This document shows, piece after piece, positions 1 through 13,000 of a stretch of DNA of 64,000 nt. Below the pieces are notes generated by a model that had not been told where the DNA came from, made no database searches, and saw only the letters and a program-made list of their open reading frames with translations. Made by a program: the position numbers and the translations under genes. The DNA lies in the NCBI GenBank assembly GCA_032718865.1, contig JALUTQ010000033.1:744001-808000 (forward strand). The letters run 5' to 3'. Source of the DNA: Tilletia caries (taxonomy: Eukaryota > Basidiomycota > Exobasidiomycetes > Tilletiales > Tilletiaceae). Numbering within the stretch: the stretch's first letter is position 1; each line of letters begins with the position of its first letter.

Positions 1-49
1 GAGTCAGTTTCTGTGTTCGTTACAAGAGGGAAAGGGGAAGTAGACGTAC

Positions 50-523
50 CATCGAGTTTCAGACGAGCCGATGGAAAGCATGAGAGGTCGCGACCGGTCA
101 TAAGCATCCCCGCGCCACTTCGCGCAGCAAGAGAACGAAAATAAGAGACGCGGAACCATCAGCAACAAGGGGATGCGGAGCGCGGCGAGAATGGGAAAGA
201 GATGACCAACTCACGATAAAGTTCCACCCATAGATGCCTGCAGGAGACCCGCCCTTGATCGTCGAGGTGCTCAGATTGAATGGTAAAGCCTTGGCATCGT
301 TGGTCCGGAGCGTCCTGTAGTTGATACCACCGCTGCTGTGGGAGTGGTGGTGGTGGTGGTGGTGTTGGTGCCGGCGGGGTGCAAGGGCGACTCTTTCTGT
401 GTTGTCAGCGCTGTGAGAGGCGTGAATGGAGGAGACGAATATGAAGATGAGGGTGCTGAGTAGGGCGCCGATGATGGTTCCGCTTGGAGTCGACCGGCAT
501 CGGGATGGTTTGTGGGTAGCCAT
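50..523 (-). CDS. Partial secreted or membrane protein, two 5' exons
   Basis: Two exons are visible: 523-215, then 117-50, joined by a roughly 97-nt intron with a GTGAGT donor. The gene continues off the left edge. The protein starts MATHKPSRCRS, followed by one hydrophobic stretch (about residues 17-33, GTIIGALLSTLIFIFVSS) that fits a signal peptide or signal anchor. A run of seven histidines follows, then a GGINYRTLRT region and a tryptophan-containing end (YGWNFI). I do not recognise the family. The start was chosen as the first ATG just before the hydrophobic segment; an open frame extends upstream, but that stretch is low-complexity. The exon 2 boundary (acceptor after GCGAAG) is inferred only from the open frame and a following GTACGT donor. 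Confidence 0.5.
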
Positions 524-1253
524 TTTGGGGAGGCGAGAAGGAGGGGGGAAAGCGCAGGAGCGGGAGAGGAGTAAGAGAGGAAAAGATGGGGAAGAAAGAA
601 AGAGAGAGAGTGTGTGTGTAAAGAAGGAAGAGACGATGATTAGAGGAACGAGAGTGTATGTGAGGGAGAAAGCTGTGAGGAACATTAGCAGCCAGCGAGG
701 TTTGGGGCGGTCAGATATAAATGCAGTGAAGCCGTCAAGGCTGATCATAGCTGCCGAACGAGGGTGGTCGGGCCTAGCCTGCTGGAGAAGATGAGACGAA
801 CGGGAGGGTATCAAGAGACACGATTCGGCCATCGTACTGCTGGGAAGAAGGCAGGAGACCAGAGGACATCAGCAGGCTGGTTCACAGGAACAGAGCGAGA
901 CGTTACCCGAGCGGCGAAACAGGTCCACTGAGGAAGAGGGTGAGATCCCGAATGAGAGCTGTTACAGTCTGGGCGCGGTTCTCTTCTGTGATCTACACCC
1001 GGGAACGAACTACGAGTAAGGGTGAGAGGCCTGTGCCGGTGTGAAGGGTCTGATAGGCCTGTAGCCATCGGCCGGACCGACCACTTGCTTTCCCAGTTGA
1101 CACCGATTCACGACGCGGCCATGCATTGCTGTGCGCTCCGAGCGTGGCTGCATGCGCTGCGTGCGTTGAGGACGACAGTCCGATGCTGAAGTGGCAGGCG
1201 CATGATCGTCGTGGTATGCAACTGACTTGTGATGGATGGAGTGAGACGGACAG
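524..1253. other. Intergenic / promoter side of left gene, no gene seen
   Basis: This stretch is the upstream side of the left gene. It has a strongly purine-rich tract on the plus strand (about 530-620, AG-rich, meaning CT-rich on the transcribed minus strand), as is common in fungal promoters. The short open frames here have no recognisable domain. It ends at the 10-bp direct repeat GTGGACCGTG (1254-1263) that flanks the large transposon. Confidence 0.5.
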
Positions 1254-1263
1254 GTGGACCGTG

Positions 1264-1298
1264 AGACTATTCTATTTACCGCGCCCCCGCGGTTCCCG
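1264..1298 (+). repeat. Left terminal inverted repeat of element P
   Basis: It pairs with the right terminus at 31466-31500 plus 32259-32271, which is split by a MITE. Differences are at the first base, the fifth base and near position 31. It is immediately preceded by GTGGACCGTG at 1254-1263. Confidence 0.75.
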
Positions 1299-1886
1299 GG
1301 ATTGACCGCACCCGCGGGTAACAAAGGGAACTTTCTGAAGACCGCGCCTCGCGCCTCGTGTCACAAAATAATCACGTGCACAAGCTTTGCGCTGGGACCT
1401 CTCAGGGCCGCACTTAGACCTCCCGCGGCCGCGCTTGGACCTCTGGATGCCAGATTTGGCGCAGATGAGGCATGGACACAACCTTACTTCCTTGTCCCTT
1501 CGCCATCGCCGAGGTGATGCCCGACCAAAGGCGATGGTGACCTATTGCCGGTTCAATGAGTGTTGATGACCCTTGAGACTCCATTTTACAGTCTTACGGC
1601 CTGAAATTTCAAAATTAAAATGAGATGCCACATATAGGCCATAGGCCTTATGAGGCAAGCACCGCAGCAATAAGGGGAAAAGCTGTCAATGTCAGACCTG
1701 GTGGCTGGGTGGCTACCTACGAGGTCTTGCTTGGGCAGACGCCTTTGAAAACACCAGAGGATGGCCTATTGTGCCTTTAGGTTGTCTGCGGGAAGCGCGC
1801 TGGGTCCCGAGTTGAACAAGAGAGTTTAAGGTTGGATGAGGGTCTGACAGAAATTTAGAGTTTCACGTGCGGTTCACAGAATTTTA
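1299..1886. other. Left subterminal region of P without a gene
   Basis: It is GC-rich near the end, with several CCGCGG/GACCGCGC-type motifs, then less structured. The right end of P has no counterpart for these ~590 bases: the right side passes directly from the terminal repeat to the ATACACCAGCAGACC motif. So this may be a left-specific segment or a further old insertion. No coding evidence was seen. Confidence 0.4.
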
Positions 1887-2170
1887 CCGCGCTTTTCGGT
1901 GAGGGCGCGGTTCTCATACACCAGCAGACCACGGGGACATGTCGTGGCGGTCCCGCGGGATCTCCCGGGGCGGTCCCAGATCTGTATGGGCCCAGCCAGC
2001 GGGGGACTGTCCCGGCGGCGTTTCCTCCGCTATCCTGGGAACTGCCGGGACCGAAATCCTGGGGCCCGCTCCAGGACATGCCCGGGACCGTCCCAGATGA
2101 CCCATGGGATGTACCGGACCCCCAGATCAGCACTCCCAGATCCCCTTCCGGCTTCCAGTATACAGTCAAT
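1887..2170. repeat. Subterminal GGTCCC/CCCGGG-rich tract, left side of P
   Basis: It begins ACCGCGCTTTTCGG and continues with ATACACCAGCAGACC, then a dense series of GGGACC, GGTCCC and CCCGGG motifs. The mirror image lies at 31287-31498. Such arrays are typical transposase-binding subterminal repeats; that role is inferred. Confidence 0.6.
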
Positions 2171-2373
2171 GCAATCATAGCCGATACATAAATAAACAAG
2201 TACACAACAGCTTTGATTTTTGAGTCACAGAACACAGGTGACTATGGAGCGAACTGCCAACGAAAATGGGGAACATGGGTATTTGAGCCTTGAGGAGTCC
2301 CGAGTCAGTGACTGGTGAGTGGTGAGAGCGGCAGAAGAAGAAGAATCGGAGCTGAACATTGGAGAGATGATGA

Positions 2374-3925
2374 TCAGAGGTCGTTGGCGTTGCTTGTGGC
2401 AGCGGCCTTGAAAGCGGAGCGAATATCGTTGTCCTCGCTGCCTGCCTTGGAGATGCCCTTCTCGTGTCGCGGAAGTCGCCAAACTTCGTCTTGTCCGCAT
2501 CGTATATAGCATTGAGCACACTGAGTTCATGAGAGAAAAAATCAGATGCAGCACACATCCAGAAAGCAAACGAATACATTCAAACTTACCGTCTGCCTTT
2601 CTCCGAGTCTCTGCGGGTGGTGGAGAGCAGCTTGGTGATGTATTCGTCCAACTTCTCCCACCAGCCATCTACCGGCTCCCCGTCCACCTTTCGAGGGTTG
2701 TTCTTGATTGCAAAGCTCCGCTGCATTAAAAGAATCGCTGTCAGTGCTATCCTCTCGCTCAAAGGCGAGATGTATGCATCCACTCACGATGTATGCTATG
2801 CGTAGCACGCGCTCTTTCGTCAATGGCACACCGTAGCTCTTTGTCAACTTCATGTAGAGGTCGTAGAGGTCTTGCTTCGACCTGTTCGCGTCCAGTCCGA
2901 GAGACCAATGGATCTGCAAAGGGAAGGTGGAAGGTCATCATCGATCCCACGAAAATGGAGAAGTGAAACTCATTGCTCACCTTGTCGCGGATGTGAGAGC
3001 GCAGGTTGTTGACCTTCTTCTTGATGACGGAGGAGACAAGAGCCAGGAAATGCACTTCTCCGGTCTTGTATCGCTCAGCAAAGGCGGGACCGACGAGATC
3101 CGGATTGCGCTCGAGATAGATCTGCAATGAAAAGGTAACCCTGAGCATATACATCAAGCGCTGAGGAATGTGATGTTCAGCTCACTGTGGTCACCTTAGG
3201 CAGGTCTCCCTTCTCGCTGTACAACTGCACGTCTGCGCTGTGGAAGACACTGGCTATAATGCGCTGGATGGCAGTCTTCCACAGACCAAACGAAACATCT
3301 TCAGCACCCGCAGTCCTTGTCATGCGCATGAACCAGAACTCTCACCGTGTCAGCCTCCGTAAGCTTGCTCTCCGCTGCCTTCTTGAGATCCTTCACATCT
3401 CCTTCGATGCGAGTGAGCATTGATCGAGCTCGCTTGAGGGGCGGGACGACTTCTTCGCGCAGCTGATTGGTTGTCTGAATGCCGATGTGGGCGAGCTGAG
3501 TCTGTAGGAGCGATTGGGCGTACGGACGGTACAGGTGAAGAGGGCAGAAGTCCTCGGCTGTCTCCTGTTGAAAGTCAAGTGAAGGTCAACAACGCACAAA
3601 GGTGAAGGGGATGGGGAGATCAACTCACTGTCTTATAATCTAGACCGAACTGCGCAAGATCGTCAATGCGCAGTTTGCTCAACTTCACCCTCCTGACCCA
3701 GGCCTTAATGTCCGATGGCAGTTCGTTGATTCGCGAAGGAGCATCGTCATCTTCATCTTCTTCCTCCATCTCCAACAACTTGCGCTTCTGCGGACGTGGG
3801 GTGGAGGGAGTCCGACTGCCGTCTCTGTTGTCGTCTCTGTTGTTTGCAGCTGTGTTGCGGCCGTTTTCACGACGCGGCGGCGTCTCGTTCAGAATCGAGA
3901 AGTCGCTTGATCCGGATCCAGCCAT
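2374..3925 (-). CDS. Uncharacterised second gene of element P
   Basis: Seven exons can be drawn from clean splice signals: 3925-3629, 3564-3346, 3275-3195, 3121-2981, 2913-2788, 2720-2590 and 2520-2374. The introns are 56-77 nt with GTGAG or GTAAG donors. The protein starts MAGSGSSDFSILNETPPR, has a charged acidic patch (EMEEEDEDDD), then a mostly helical soluble body with DYKTETAEDFCPLHLYRPY, and ends AFKAAATSNANDL. I recognise no domain. In the last exon the frame changes by one base near FGDFRDT, so this copy is probably slightly damaged. The start lies 165 bases from the divergently transcribed transposase, which suggests a shared promoter and a role in transposition, for example as a DNA-binding partner. 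That role is inference. Confidence 0.6.
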
Positions 3926-4090
3926 GTTGTGATTGTGTGGTGTTGTGTGGACTGTGGTGTTGTGGCTGGTGGTGATCGGTGGTGGTGGTGAGTGAGTGGG
4001 ACACACAAATTCCACCAAGTCTTTTTTCAGGAGGGGAGACCCGTGCACAGCAGCTCAACCACCTTCTCAGCGCTCAACCACCTTCTCAGC
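3926..4090. promoter_or_regulatory. Divergent promoter between the two P genes
   Basis: The 165 bases between the two start codons contain GTGGTGGTG/TTGTGTGG-type repeats. They also contain a tandem duplication (CAACCACCTTCTCAGC, at about 4059-4090) just before the plus-strand ATG. No clear TATA box was seen. The shared-promoter role is inferred from position. Confidence 0.4.
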
Positions 4091-7000
4091 ATGCCAGCAC
4101 CACGCAAAGACCCAGAAGCAATTCAGCGCCAGATTGGCCCTCACTTCAAGGTCGTTCCCGACAGCTTTCCAGTCCAGGTACAGTGTCTGGTATGCAGGCA
4201 TGAAGGCTCCAAGCCTTTCCAGTTCAAGCCCGCGGCTCATCAAGCACACATTGCGTCAAAGAAGCATCAGAAGAACGCAAAGACATTCTATCCTGCCCGG
4301 GCTCCATTGGTGAGTCCCCTTTTGTGCTGGCAACACGTGGCAACACCACGTGGCCAGTATCTTATCTCCCTTTCCCTCTTATCTCTCTCCCTTTTCTCTC
4401 ACGAAGCTGCATAGCAACATCACCTCCACTTCTCTCCACTTTTCCCACGTCACACTTTTCCCTCGCCCTCATCCTTACCATTCTCGAGCTCATCCTTGTA
4501 CCTAGTTCTTTTCTCCTCGTCATTCTACACACTCTTCACTCGCATAGTCACTTGCACTTCACTTACTGGTAGCCTCTTCAGACAGGTCTATTCAGTACAT
4601 GGTGATGAGAGTGATTCTCTTCTGCTGAGCGACAGACGCAGGCAGTAACCCACCCAACATCTCCCTTTCCCTTCTTCTCTTTCCCTCTCACCCTTACCCT
4701 TCTTCCTCGTATCTTTGTCCTTCTTCTACCTTTCCACCTTCGCCTCTTTCCTCAAATTCCTCATAATGCTCACATTCATCAAGTTTACGCCCCTCGACCC
4801 GACCTACAAGCCCTTTACCTTTCTTCTCCATCCCCGCCTCAAACGGTCAAACATCATCGACGACCATCTTCTCATCCTCGAACACTTCTTCGATGACGAG
4901 GTTCGAATACAACTGTGGGGTGAATCCCCTGCGATCTGGTCCTCGCGCTTCGATCTGGGCGTCTACGTCAACCATCAGCTTCTCGATACGACCCCTTCTC
5001 AACTTCACGACGGGGATATCGTCGCATTCCCTCAACGCCGCTACAACCTCAAGACTGCGGTACGGTTTCGGGTTCAGGTGGAGTCGTTGGAGCTTAGCTG
5101 TGGCGTGGAGCACGAGCTGGAGGCAATGCAGACGATGGCACAAGAATTGCTGGAGGAGCAGCGTGGCCACGGTGCTGGTACTTCATCGGACGAGGAGTCT
5201 TCCGACCACGCTGAGATCCACACACCCGCACCTCCCACCTTCTCATACGCGGCTCTCATCGCCTCAAGACGTTCACGCGATTTGCAACCTGCACCTCCCG
5301 CGACCACTCCCTCCAATCCGCCTCCAACTTTGGTATCCACTTCTTTACTACGGTCTCCCCGGGCGTACTCATCATTCACATCCCATTCGGTGGTCACAGC
5401 TGCCGCAGACACCTCCTAATCACTCCCAACTTCAGCATTCTCTCCGCAGCGGAAATTCAGCGCAGCGTCATCGCCCGCGGTGGTGGCTCCTTCATCCGAA
5501 GTTTTATCACCCACTTCTCCACTCACCTCGGTACTGGCTCCAAATAAGAGTCTTACCCCTCCCTCGGCCGCTCGCACAGCATCCTCGGCCGCGCCCACAG
5601 CATCTTCGCCATCTGTCTCGCCCACTTCGTCCCCACCGCAGCTCATTGCTCCCTCATCGCTTCCCTCATCGTCTTCAGAACCGCCGCCTTTCGTATGCGT
5701 CGACGGTCTCAAGGTTGCGCTCGAACGCGTTCGGCAGGGATGGCTCGATGCACGACGCGCATTGTTGACTGTGGAGGACACCACGTCTCCTTTGCATCAT
5801 ACTCCCACCACTATCGAGCACCTTGCGCCTCTGACTTCTCCTCGTTGCGAGGCTCCGACTTCCGCTTCACCTTGCTGCCGAATGTCTGGACCGCCCACTT
5901 CCACTTTTTCGAAGCCTACCGGGTCTCGGCTTGCTGCAATGTCGGCGCACATCGCACTTGAGCGCGTTCGAGCGGCGCTTCTTGCTCTGCGTCCGTCAAC
6001 TCGTCCGTCACCGACACCTGCACCCCATGACCTTATGTGGGCAAATGGACACGTCGGATGCGCGAGTCGTTCGGATTTCAAGTCCGCGTATGCGATGGCA
6101 CCAGTCTCTTCCGACGTTACCCCCGATGACGTTGGCATTGTAGCCCGCTCCGCCGCCAACGGTACTCAGTCAGTGGGCTCACCGTCGTCTCCTCTGTCGG
6201 CGCACGGTTCGCGTCCTTCTCCGTCACCTGGACATCATTGGTCCGCTTCTCCGTCGGGTGTCCGCATCGATCCAGCCCTTGCCTTTGCCCATACCGGCTC
6301 AACTCTTCAAATGCAGGTTCCTGCTTCCCGCCTTGCCCTCAGCATCGATTCTTTGCTCGCCAACATCGTCATCTTTTGCAACCAGCTTCGCTCCACCGTT
6401 TGCCTTCCTCTTCCACACAACAACTCTTCCGCTGCTCCTCTTTGGTATCGCTCTTGATTCTCTCTTCGGCTTTCTCTCCGCCTTACACCCACTGCATTCC
6501 TGCCGTCTTCCTTGATTCCTTCCTTACGACTAGAGACAGTCGTCATTTTGGTGCGGGGATGTGCTGGCAACACGTGGCAACACCACGTGGCCAGTATCTT
6601 ATCTCCCTTTCCCTCTTATCTCTCTCCCTTTTCTCTCACGAAGCTGCATAGCAACATCACCTCCACTTCTCTCCACTTTTCCCACGTCACACTTTTCCCT
6701 CGCCCTCATCCTTACCATTCTCGAGCTCATCCTTGTACCTAGTTCTTTTCTCCTCGTCATTCTACACACTCTTCACTCGCATAGTCACTTGCACTTCACT
6801 TACTGGTAGCCTCTTCAGACAGGTCTATTCAGTACATGTGCTGGACGGAGCCACTCACGTGACATCCCCCCTTATCTTATCATCTTATCTCTCCTCTCGT
6901 TTCCCTTTCCCCTTACTCTCACACTCACCACGTGCTTCCTCCACCTCCACTATTTTCACACGCTACCTCTCTCGACCTCATCCTCACACCTCTGCTCCCC

Positions 7001-10000
7001 ATCGATGTACTTCCTTCTTATTTCCTTTGTCAATTAATCACTCAAGACACCTCACTCTTTAGCTTCCAGTCAGCACAGCTCCATATGCAACCTTCTATTC
7101 AGCTCTAGACGCTTCCCTTACAGTTACGGCCATCCTGTCCATTACATGGTGATGAGAGTGGGATTCGAACCCACGCCCTTTCGGACTACGGTGTACAGAA
7201 TAAGATCCAGAGTATAGCAGACGTGCCAGTAGAAGTCAAGAGTAGAGTGAGTTGAGTGAGTGAATGAATAGAGAGAGAACTAAGTACAAAGGGGAGCGAG
7301 AGGAACAGATGTGATCGAGAGGAAAGCGTGGGAAAAGTGGAGGTGGAAGTGGAGTGGTGTGAGAAGAAAGGGAAGAGGAAGATACGAGATAAGATAAGGA
7401 AGCCACGTGGATATACCACGTGGAGCCGTTCAGCACATCCCCACCGACAAAAGACGACTGTCCCCAGTCGTGATCTGGACCGGAGAAATGCGATGAGCAT
7501 GGAGCGAGAACGCAGACAGGGCCGGGGCGCATGGAACGAGTGCAAAGGAGGGATGGAGAGCAAGGGGAAGCTGTGAAGAATCAAAGAAAAGGATGATAGC
7601 GACGGAGAAAGAGCATCTAGAAGCCCAGTCCCGAAGTCAGTCCCGAAGTCAACTCGACTGAATGGCGGCGTAGTCGGTAACTCGGAAGGAAGAAAGAAGA
7701 GAAGGCGCGAAGAAAGCGCAAGAGCACGGCCGCATGGTGCCAAAGCTGGAGAGCTCATGACCATGGTGGCATGGCCTGACGCCGAAAGCAAGATCCAGAC
7801 ACCGAGTATGAATCGGCTGTGCGCCATAGACCGCAGGGCCCCGAGCGATGTGCGCATCCAAGAGCGACATCTGACCGCCAGCGAAGGCAGAGTTCCTGTT
7901 CCGTGATGGGGCAGGGAGGGCGATGACCTGGACGGAGCCGTGAAGCGAATTCCTTCTCCCGACACCGTATCGAGGCCATCAAGTCGCAGTCCATCTGGAG
8001 GCTGAAGCGAGGAGGAGCAAGAAGCGGAACGTGTGCGGTGTGCGAAGGCGTTCGCGCAACGCGATCACGACCGGGAGGGGAGTGGACCGCCGGAGCCGAT
8101 GCGGTCGGGAAGCACCCGGCAGCGCTTGGAAGGGTGCGATACCGGGTGGTTGCGCGCCTCGAGCCGGAATCGGAGAGATCGACGCACGCGCAGCGGCTAG
8201 ATCTGGCGAGGATGTTGAGGCAACGGAAGAGCGACGGAATGGATGACCGCGAGAGCGCGACGAAAACCAGAGAGTCTATACGTCGAGAAGCGGCTGCCAG
8301 TTGCTGGCCTGGACGCCGTGATGGCATGGACCGGTAGTCGTGCCGTCGTGCGAGAAGGAAAGCGCAGGCGGTATGCGGCAAGCGGCATGCGCGTGGAGAC
8401 GAGAGGTATGGATGGTCACCGACGCGAGTTACCGAAGTCGTTGCGAGACGAGGCGCTGCGTGATGAGCTTGTGACCGTGACGCGACCGCTGCCTATGAGA
8501 AGGAAGTGCCCAATGCGGCCAACGGATCGCGCTCCAGACCAGAGATGGAAGCGAGACGAAGGACATCGGAGTCCTTACGAAGCTGTGGCCGACAGGCGTC
8601 GGCGCCGGTGGGGGGTGCGACCAAGAGGCGGACTGCGGGCAGGGTTGGACCCATGCCGAAGGTGAAAGAGAAGGGGCAGAGAGCCGAGACAGCGACTGGT
8701 GCTGAATCAACCATTGAGCCGGGCGCCGATGTAGAGCCGTCTTGAGGCGATGAGGCATGCGGTTCGGAGATTCGTGGGCCCCAGTAGCATCTGGAGCCAT
8801 CCGTCATCGGAACTGGAGCGCGGGAGAAGAACCAAAAGGGGCATGCCAGCGGATGCATGTTAAGAGCACGAGTGTCGGAGGGGCAAAGTCTGGAGCCCGG
8901 GAGAAGACGCTGCCGCAGGCATTCGGAGCCGTAGGGCGATTGCGATGTTTCCTTGAGCCGGAAAAAGAAAAACGAGGCTGGCCGGCATCTGGCATCCGGA
9001 GCGCAGAAGAAAGTGCCGGGGAGATGGTATCTTGAATCGATAGGCAGCCATGAGAGGAAGAGCGCCAGGAGTGCGAAAAGAGCGAGGAAGACCGAAAGGC
9101 GCGTCCAGAGCGCAGAGAGAAAAAGCGGCGGACATCCAGAAGTCGTCGGGTTCGGTGAGCGGGGCCTATCTAGAAGGCAGCTGTGTGGGCGTGGGGTCCT
9201 CAGCCTCCGTCGTTCGGCGAGCAGAGAAGAAACCCTCTCATCACCATGTACAGAATAAGATCCAGAGTATAGCAGACGTGCCAGTAGAAGTCAAAAGTAG
9301 AGTGAGTTGAGTGAGTGAATGAATAGAGAGAGAACTAAGTATAGTGACTTCCAAAACTGTCCAGTAGTTGCTCCAAAATTGAGAAAGGCATGCCACACTT
9401 CGTTGAAACCCTCAGAAGTTGACAAAACCATCCGAGATGAGCTCAGAGAACCTTCCAGAATCTTCTACAACGATCCGCTCACCGCTACTTGCAGACATCC
9501 ACTCAAGAAGTGCCACAACATAAATGGACAGTACTGACGCTTTATTTGCACAGCTTCTTCGTGCTTGAGTTTTTCTACCTTTGCTCACTTCTTTCACCCA
9601 TCCATCCGCTGAACGCTCTTCTTTGATGTCTCTAGAGCCCACACAGCCTCTTGCAGCTCCTCTCTTCATTTCCAATTCCCCTCGCACGCAACGCGTCAAG
9701 TCCGACCTTGAGGCAGGTCTCTCCGTGCGCCAAATCTCCGCAGATCGAGGCGTCAGCAAGTCTTGGGTCGGCAACCTGCGCTTACGACTCAACAACCTGA
9801 GTGTCCAGGCACGCCCCGGCCGCCTTCGCAAGCTCACCGAGCACGATCGACGTCAGATCGTGCGCTCCATCCTCACCGGTCGCCATCAAACGGCTGCCTC
9901 CGTCCACCGCGAGTTACTTCGCAACGGAAACGCTCGATGCTCGGTCACGACAGTCCGGAGGGCTCTCAAAGCTTCTGGCTTGAGGGCCCGAGTCACGAAG

Positions 10001-13000
10001 AAGAAGCCCGCGCTCACCAAAGCGCACAAGCGCGCCCGTCTCGAGTGGGCACGTGCACATCGGAACTGGACGGCAAGCGACTGGAACAAGGTCGTATTCT
10101 CGGACGAGACCAAGATCAATCGCTTTGGTTCGGACGGTCGAAAGTGGGTCTGGGCCGTGAAGGGTTCACCGTTGACCGAAAGGGAAGTCACGCCGACCTA
10201 CAAGTTTGGAGGAGGGGGAGTCATGGTGTGGGGGTGCATTACCTCCTCCTCTGTGGGAGGTATGGCCTTCATACAAGGCATCATGGACTCCAAGAAGTAC
10301 ACCGACATCCTCCAGGACCGCCTTTTGCCAACCCTTGATGCTCTCGACCTCCTCCCTCAAGCCGTTCCTCAGCAGCAATACATTTTTCCAGCACGACAAC
10401 GACCCAAAGCACAAATCCCGGCACACAAAGGCGTGGCTCGCTCATCTCGAAATCTCAGTACTCGACTGGCCCGCTCAGAGTCCGGACCTTAATCCAATCG
10501 AGCACCTCTGGCGTCGTCTCAAGGAGCAATTGAAGGGATATCGTACTCCCGCGGCAAATCTGGACCAGTTGCGCGATCGTATCCTCGAGCAGTGGGCGCT
10601 GATCCCCCAGGACTACATCGAGAAGCTGTATCTTCTATGCCGGACAGGATTCGAGCGGTTATTAGGGCCAGAGGTGGTCCCACACGATACTGAAGCAGAA
10701 TTGCTGCTTTTGCGCCATAACTGTCCAAATGCTTCCAAGCCTCTACCACCACTCAATCTCATTACTCTGCATATTGCGTCAGCCAGGTTACTTCTGAGAC
10801 CCTCCTATGCGTGATCATGCGGTTTTTGGAAATCGTTCCTTAGTGAGAGAGGGGGGGTTGGACGGGGAAACAGGTAAATGAGATTTTTGAATGGACAGTT
10901 TTTGGAAGTCACTGTACAAAGGGGAGCGAGAGGAAAAAGATGTGATCGAGAGGAAAGCGTGGGAAAAGTGGAGGTGGAAGTGGAGTGGTGTGAGAAGAAA
11001 GGGAAGAGGAAGATACGAGATAAGATAAGGAAGCCACGTGGATATACCACGTGGAGCCGTTCAGCACATCCCCACCGACAAAAGACGACTGTCCCCAGTC
11101 GTGATCTGGACCGGAGAAATGCGATGAGCATGGAGCGAGAACGCAGACAGGGCCGGGGCGCATGGAACGAGTGCAAAGGAGGGATGGAGAGCAAGGGGAA
11201 GCTGTGAAGAATCAAAGAAAAGGATGATAGCGACGGAGAAAGAGCATCTAGAAGCCCAGTCCCGAAGTCAGTCCCGAAGTCAACTCGACTGAATGGCGGC
11301 GTAGTCGGTAACTCGGAAGGAAGAAAGAAGAGAAGGCGCGAAGAAAGCGCAAGAGCACGGCCGCATGGTGCCAAAGCTGGAGAGCTCATGACCATGGTGG
11401 CATGGCCTGACGCCGAAAGCAAGATCCAGACACCGAGTATGAATCGGCTGTGCGCCATAGACCGCAGGGCCCCGAGCGATGTGCGCATCCAAGAGCGACA
11501 TCTGACCGCCAGCGAAGGCAGAGTTCCTGTTCCGTGATGGGGCAGGGAGGGCGATGACCTGGACGGAGCCGTGAAGCGAATTCCTTCTCCCGACACCGTA
11601 TCGAGGCCATCAAGTCGCAGTCCATCTGGAGGCTGAAGCGAGGAGGAGCAAGAAGCGGAACGTGTGCGGTGTGCGAAGGCGTTCGCGCAACGCGATCACG
11701 ACCGGGAGGGGAGTGGACCGCCGGAGCCGATGCGGTCGGGAAGCACCCGGCAGCGCTTGGAAGGGTGCGATACCGGGTGGTTGCGCGCCTCGAGCCGGAA
11801 TCGGAGAGATCGACGCACGCGCAGCGGCTAGATCTGGCGAGGATGTTGAGGCAACGGAAGAGCGACGGAATGGATGACCGCGAGAGCGCGACGAAAACCA
11901 GAGAGTCTATACGTCGAGAAGCGGCTGCCAGTTGCTGGCCTGGACGCCGTGATGGCATGGACCGGTAGTCGTGCCGTCGTGCGAGAAGGAAAGCGCAGGC
12001 GGTATGCGGCAAGCGGCATGCGCGTGGAGACGAGAGGTATGGATGGTCACCGACGCGAGTTACCGAAGTCGTTGCGAGACGAGGCGCTGCGTGATGAGCT
12101 TGTGACCGTGACGCGACCGCTGCCTATGAGAAGGAAGTGCCCAATGCGGCCAACGGATCGCGCTCCAGACCAGAGATGGAAGCGAGACGAAGGACATCGG
12201 AGTCCTTACGAAGCTGTGGCCGACAGGCGTCGGCGCCGGTGGGGGGGTGCGACCAAGAGGCGGACTGCGGGCAGGGTTGGACCCATGCCGAAGGTGAAAG
12301 AGAAGGGGCAGAGAGCCGAGACAGCGACTGGTGCTGAATCAACCATTGAGCCGGGCGCCGATGTAGAGCCGTCTTGAGGCGATGAGGCATGCGGTTCGGA
12401 GATTCGTGGGCCCCAGTAGCATCTGGAGCCATCCGTCATCGGAACTGGAGCGCGGGAGAAGAACCAAAAAGGGGGCATGCCAGCGGATGCATGTTAAGAG
12501 CACGAGTGTCGGAGGGGCAAAGTCTGGAGCCCGGGAGAAGACGCTGCCGCAGGCATTCGGAGCCGTAGGGCGATTGCGATGTTTCCTTGAGCCGGAAAAA
12601 GAAAAACGAGGCTGGCCGGCATCTGGCATCCGGAGCGCAGAAGAAAGTGCCGGGGAGATGGTATCTTGAATCGATAGGCAGCCATGAGAGGAAGAGCGCC
12701 AGGAGTGCGAAAAGAGCGAGGAAGACCGAAAGGCGCGTCCAGAGCGCAGAGAGAAAAAGCGGCGGACATCCAGAAGTCGTCGGGTTCGGTGAGCGGGGCC
12801 TATCTAGAAGGCAGCTGTGTGGGCGTGGGGTCCTCAGCCTCCGTCGTTCGGCGAGCAGAGAAGAAACCCTCTCATCACCATGTACAGAATAAGATCCAGA
12901 GTATAGCAGACGTGCCAGTAGAAGTCAAAAGTAGAGTGAGTTGAGTGAGTGAATGAATAGAGAGAGAACTAAGTATAGTGACTTCCAAAACTGTCCAGTA

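Noticed and set aside
7147..7191. Functional tRNA gene or tRNA-derived SINE
   Set aside because: Only the 3' part is present, CCA is included, and it sits exactly at an LTR primer-binding position; no A box or 5' half was found.
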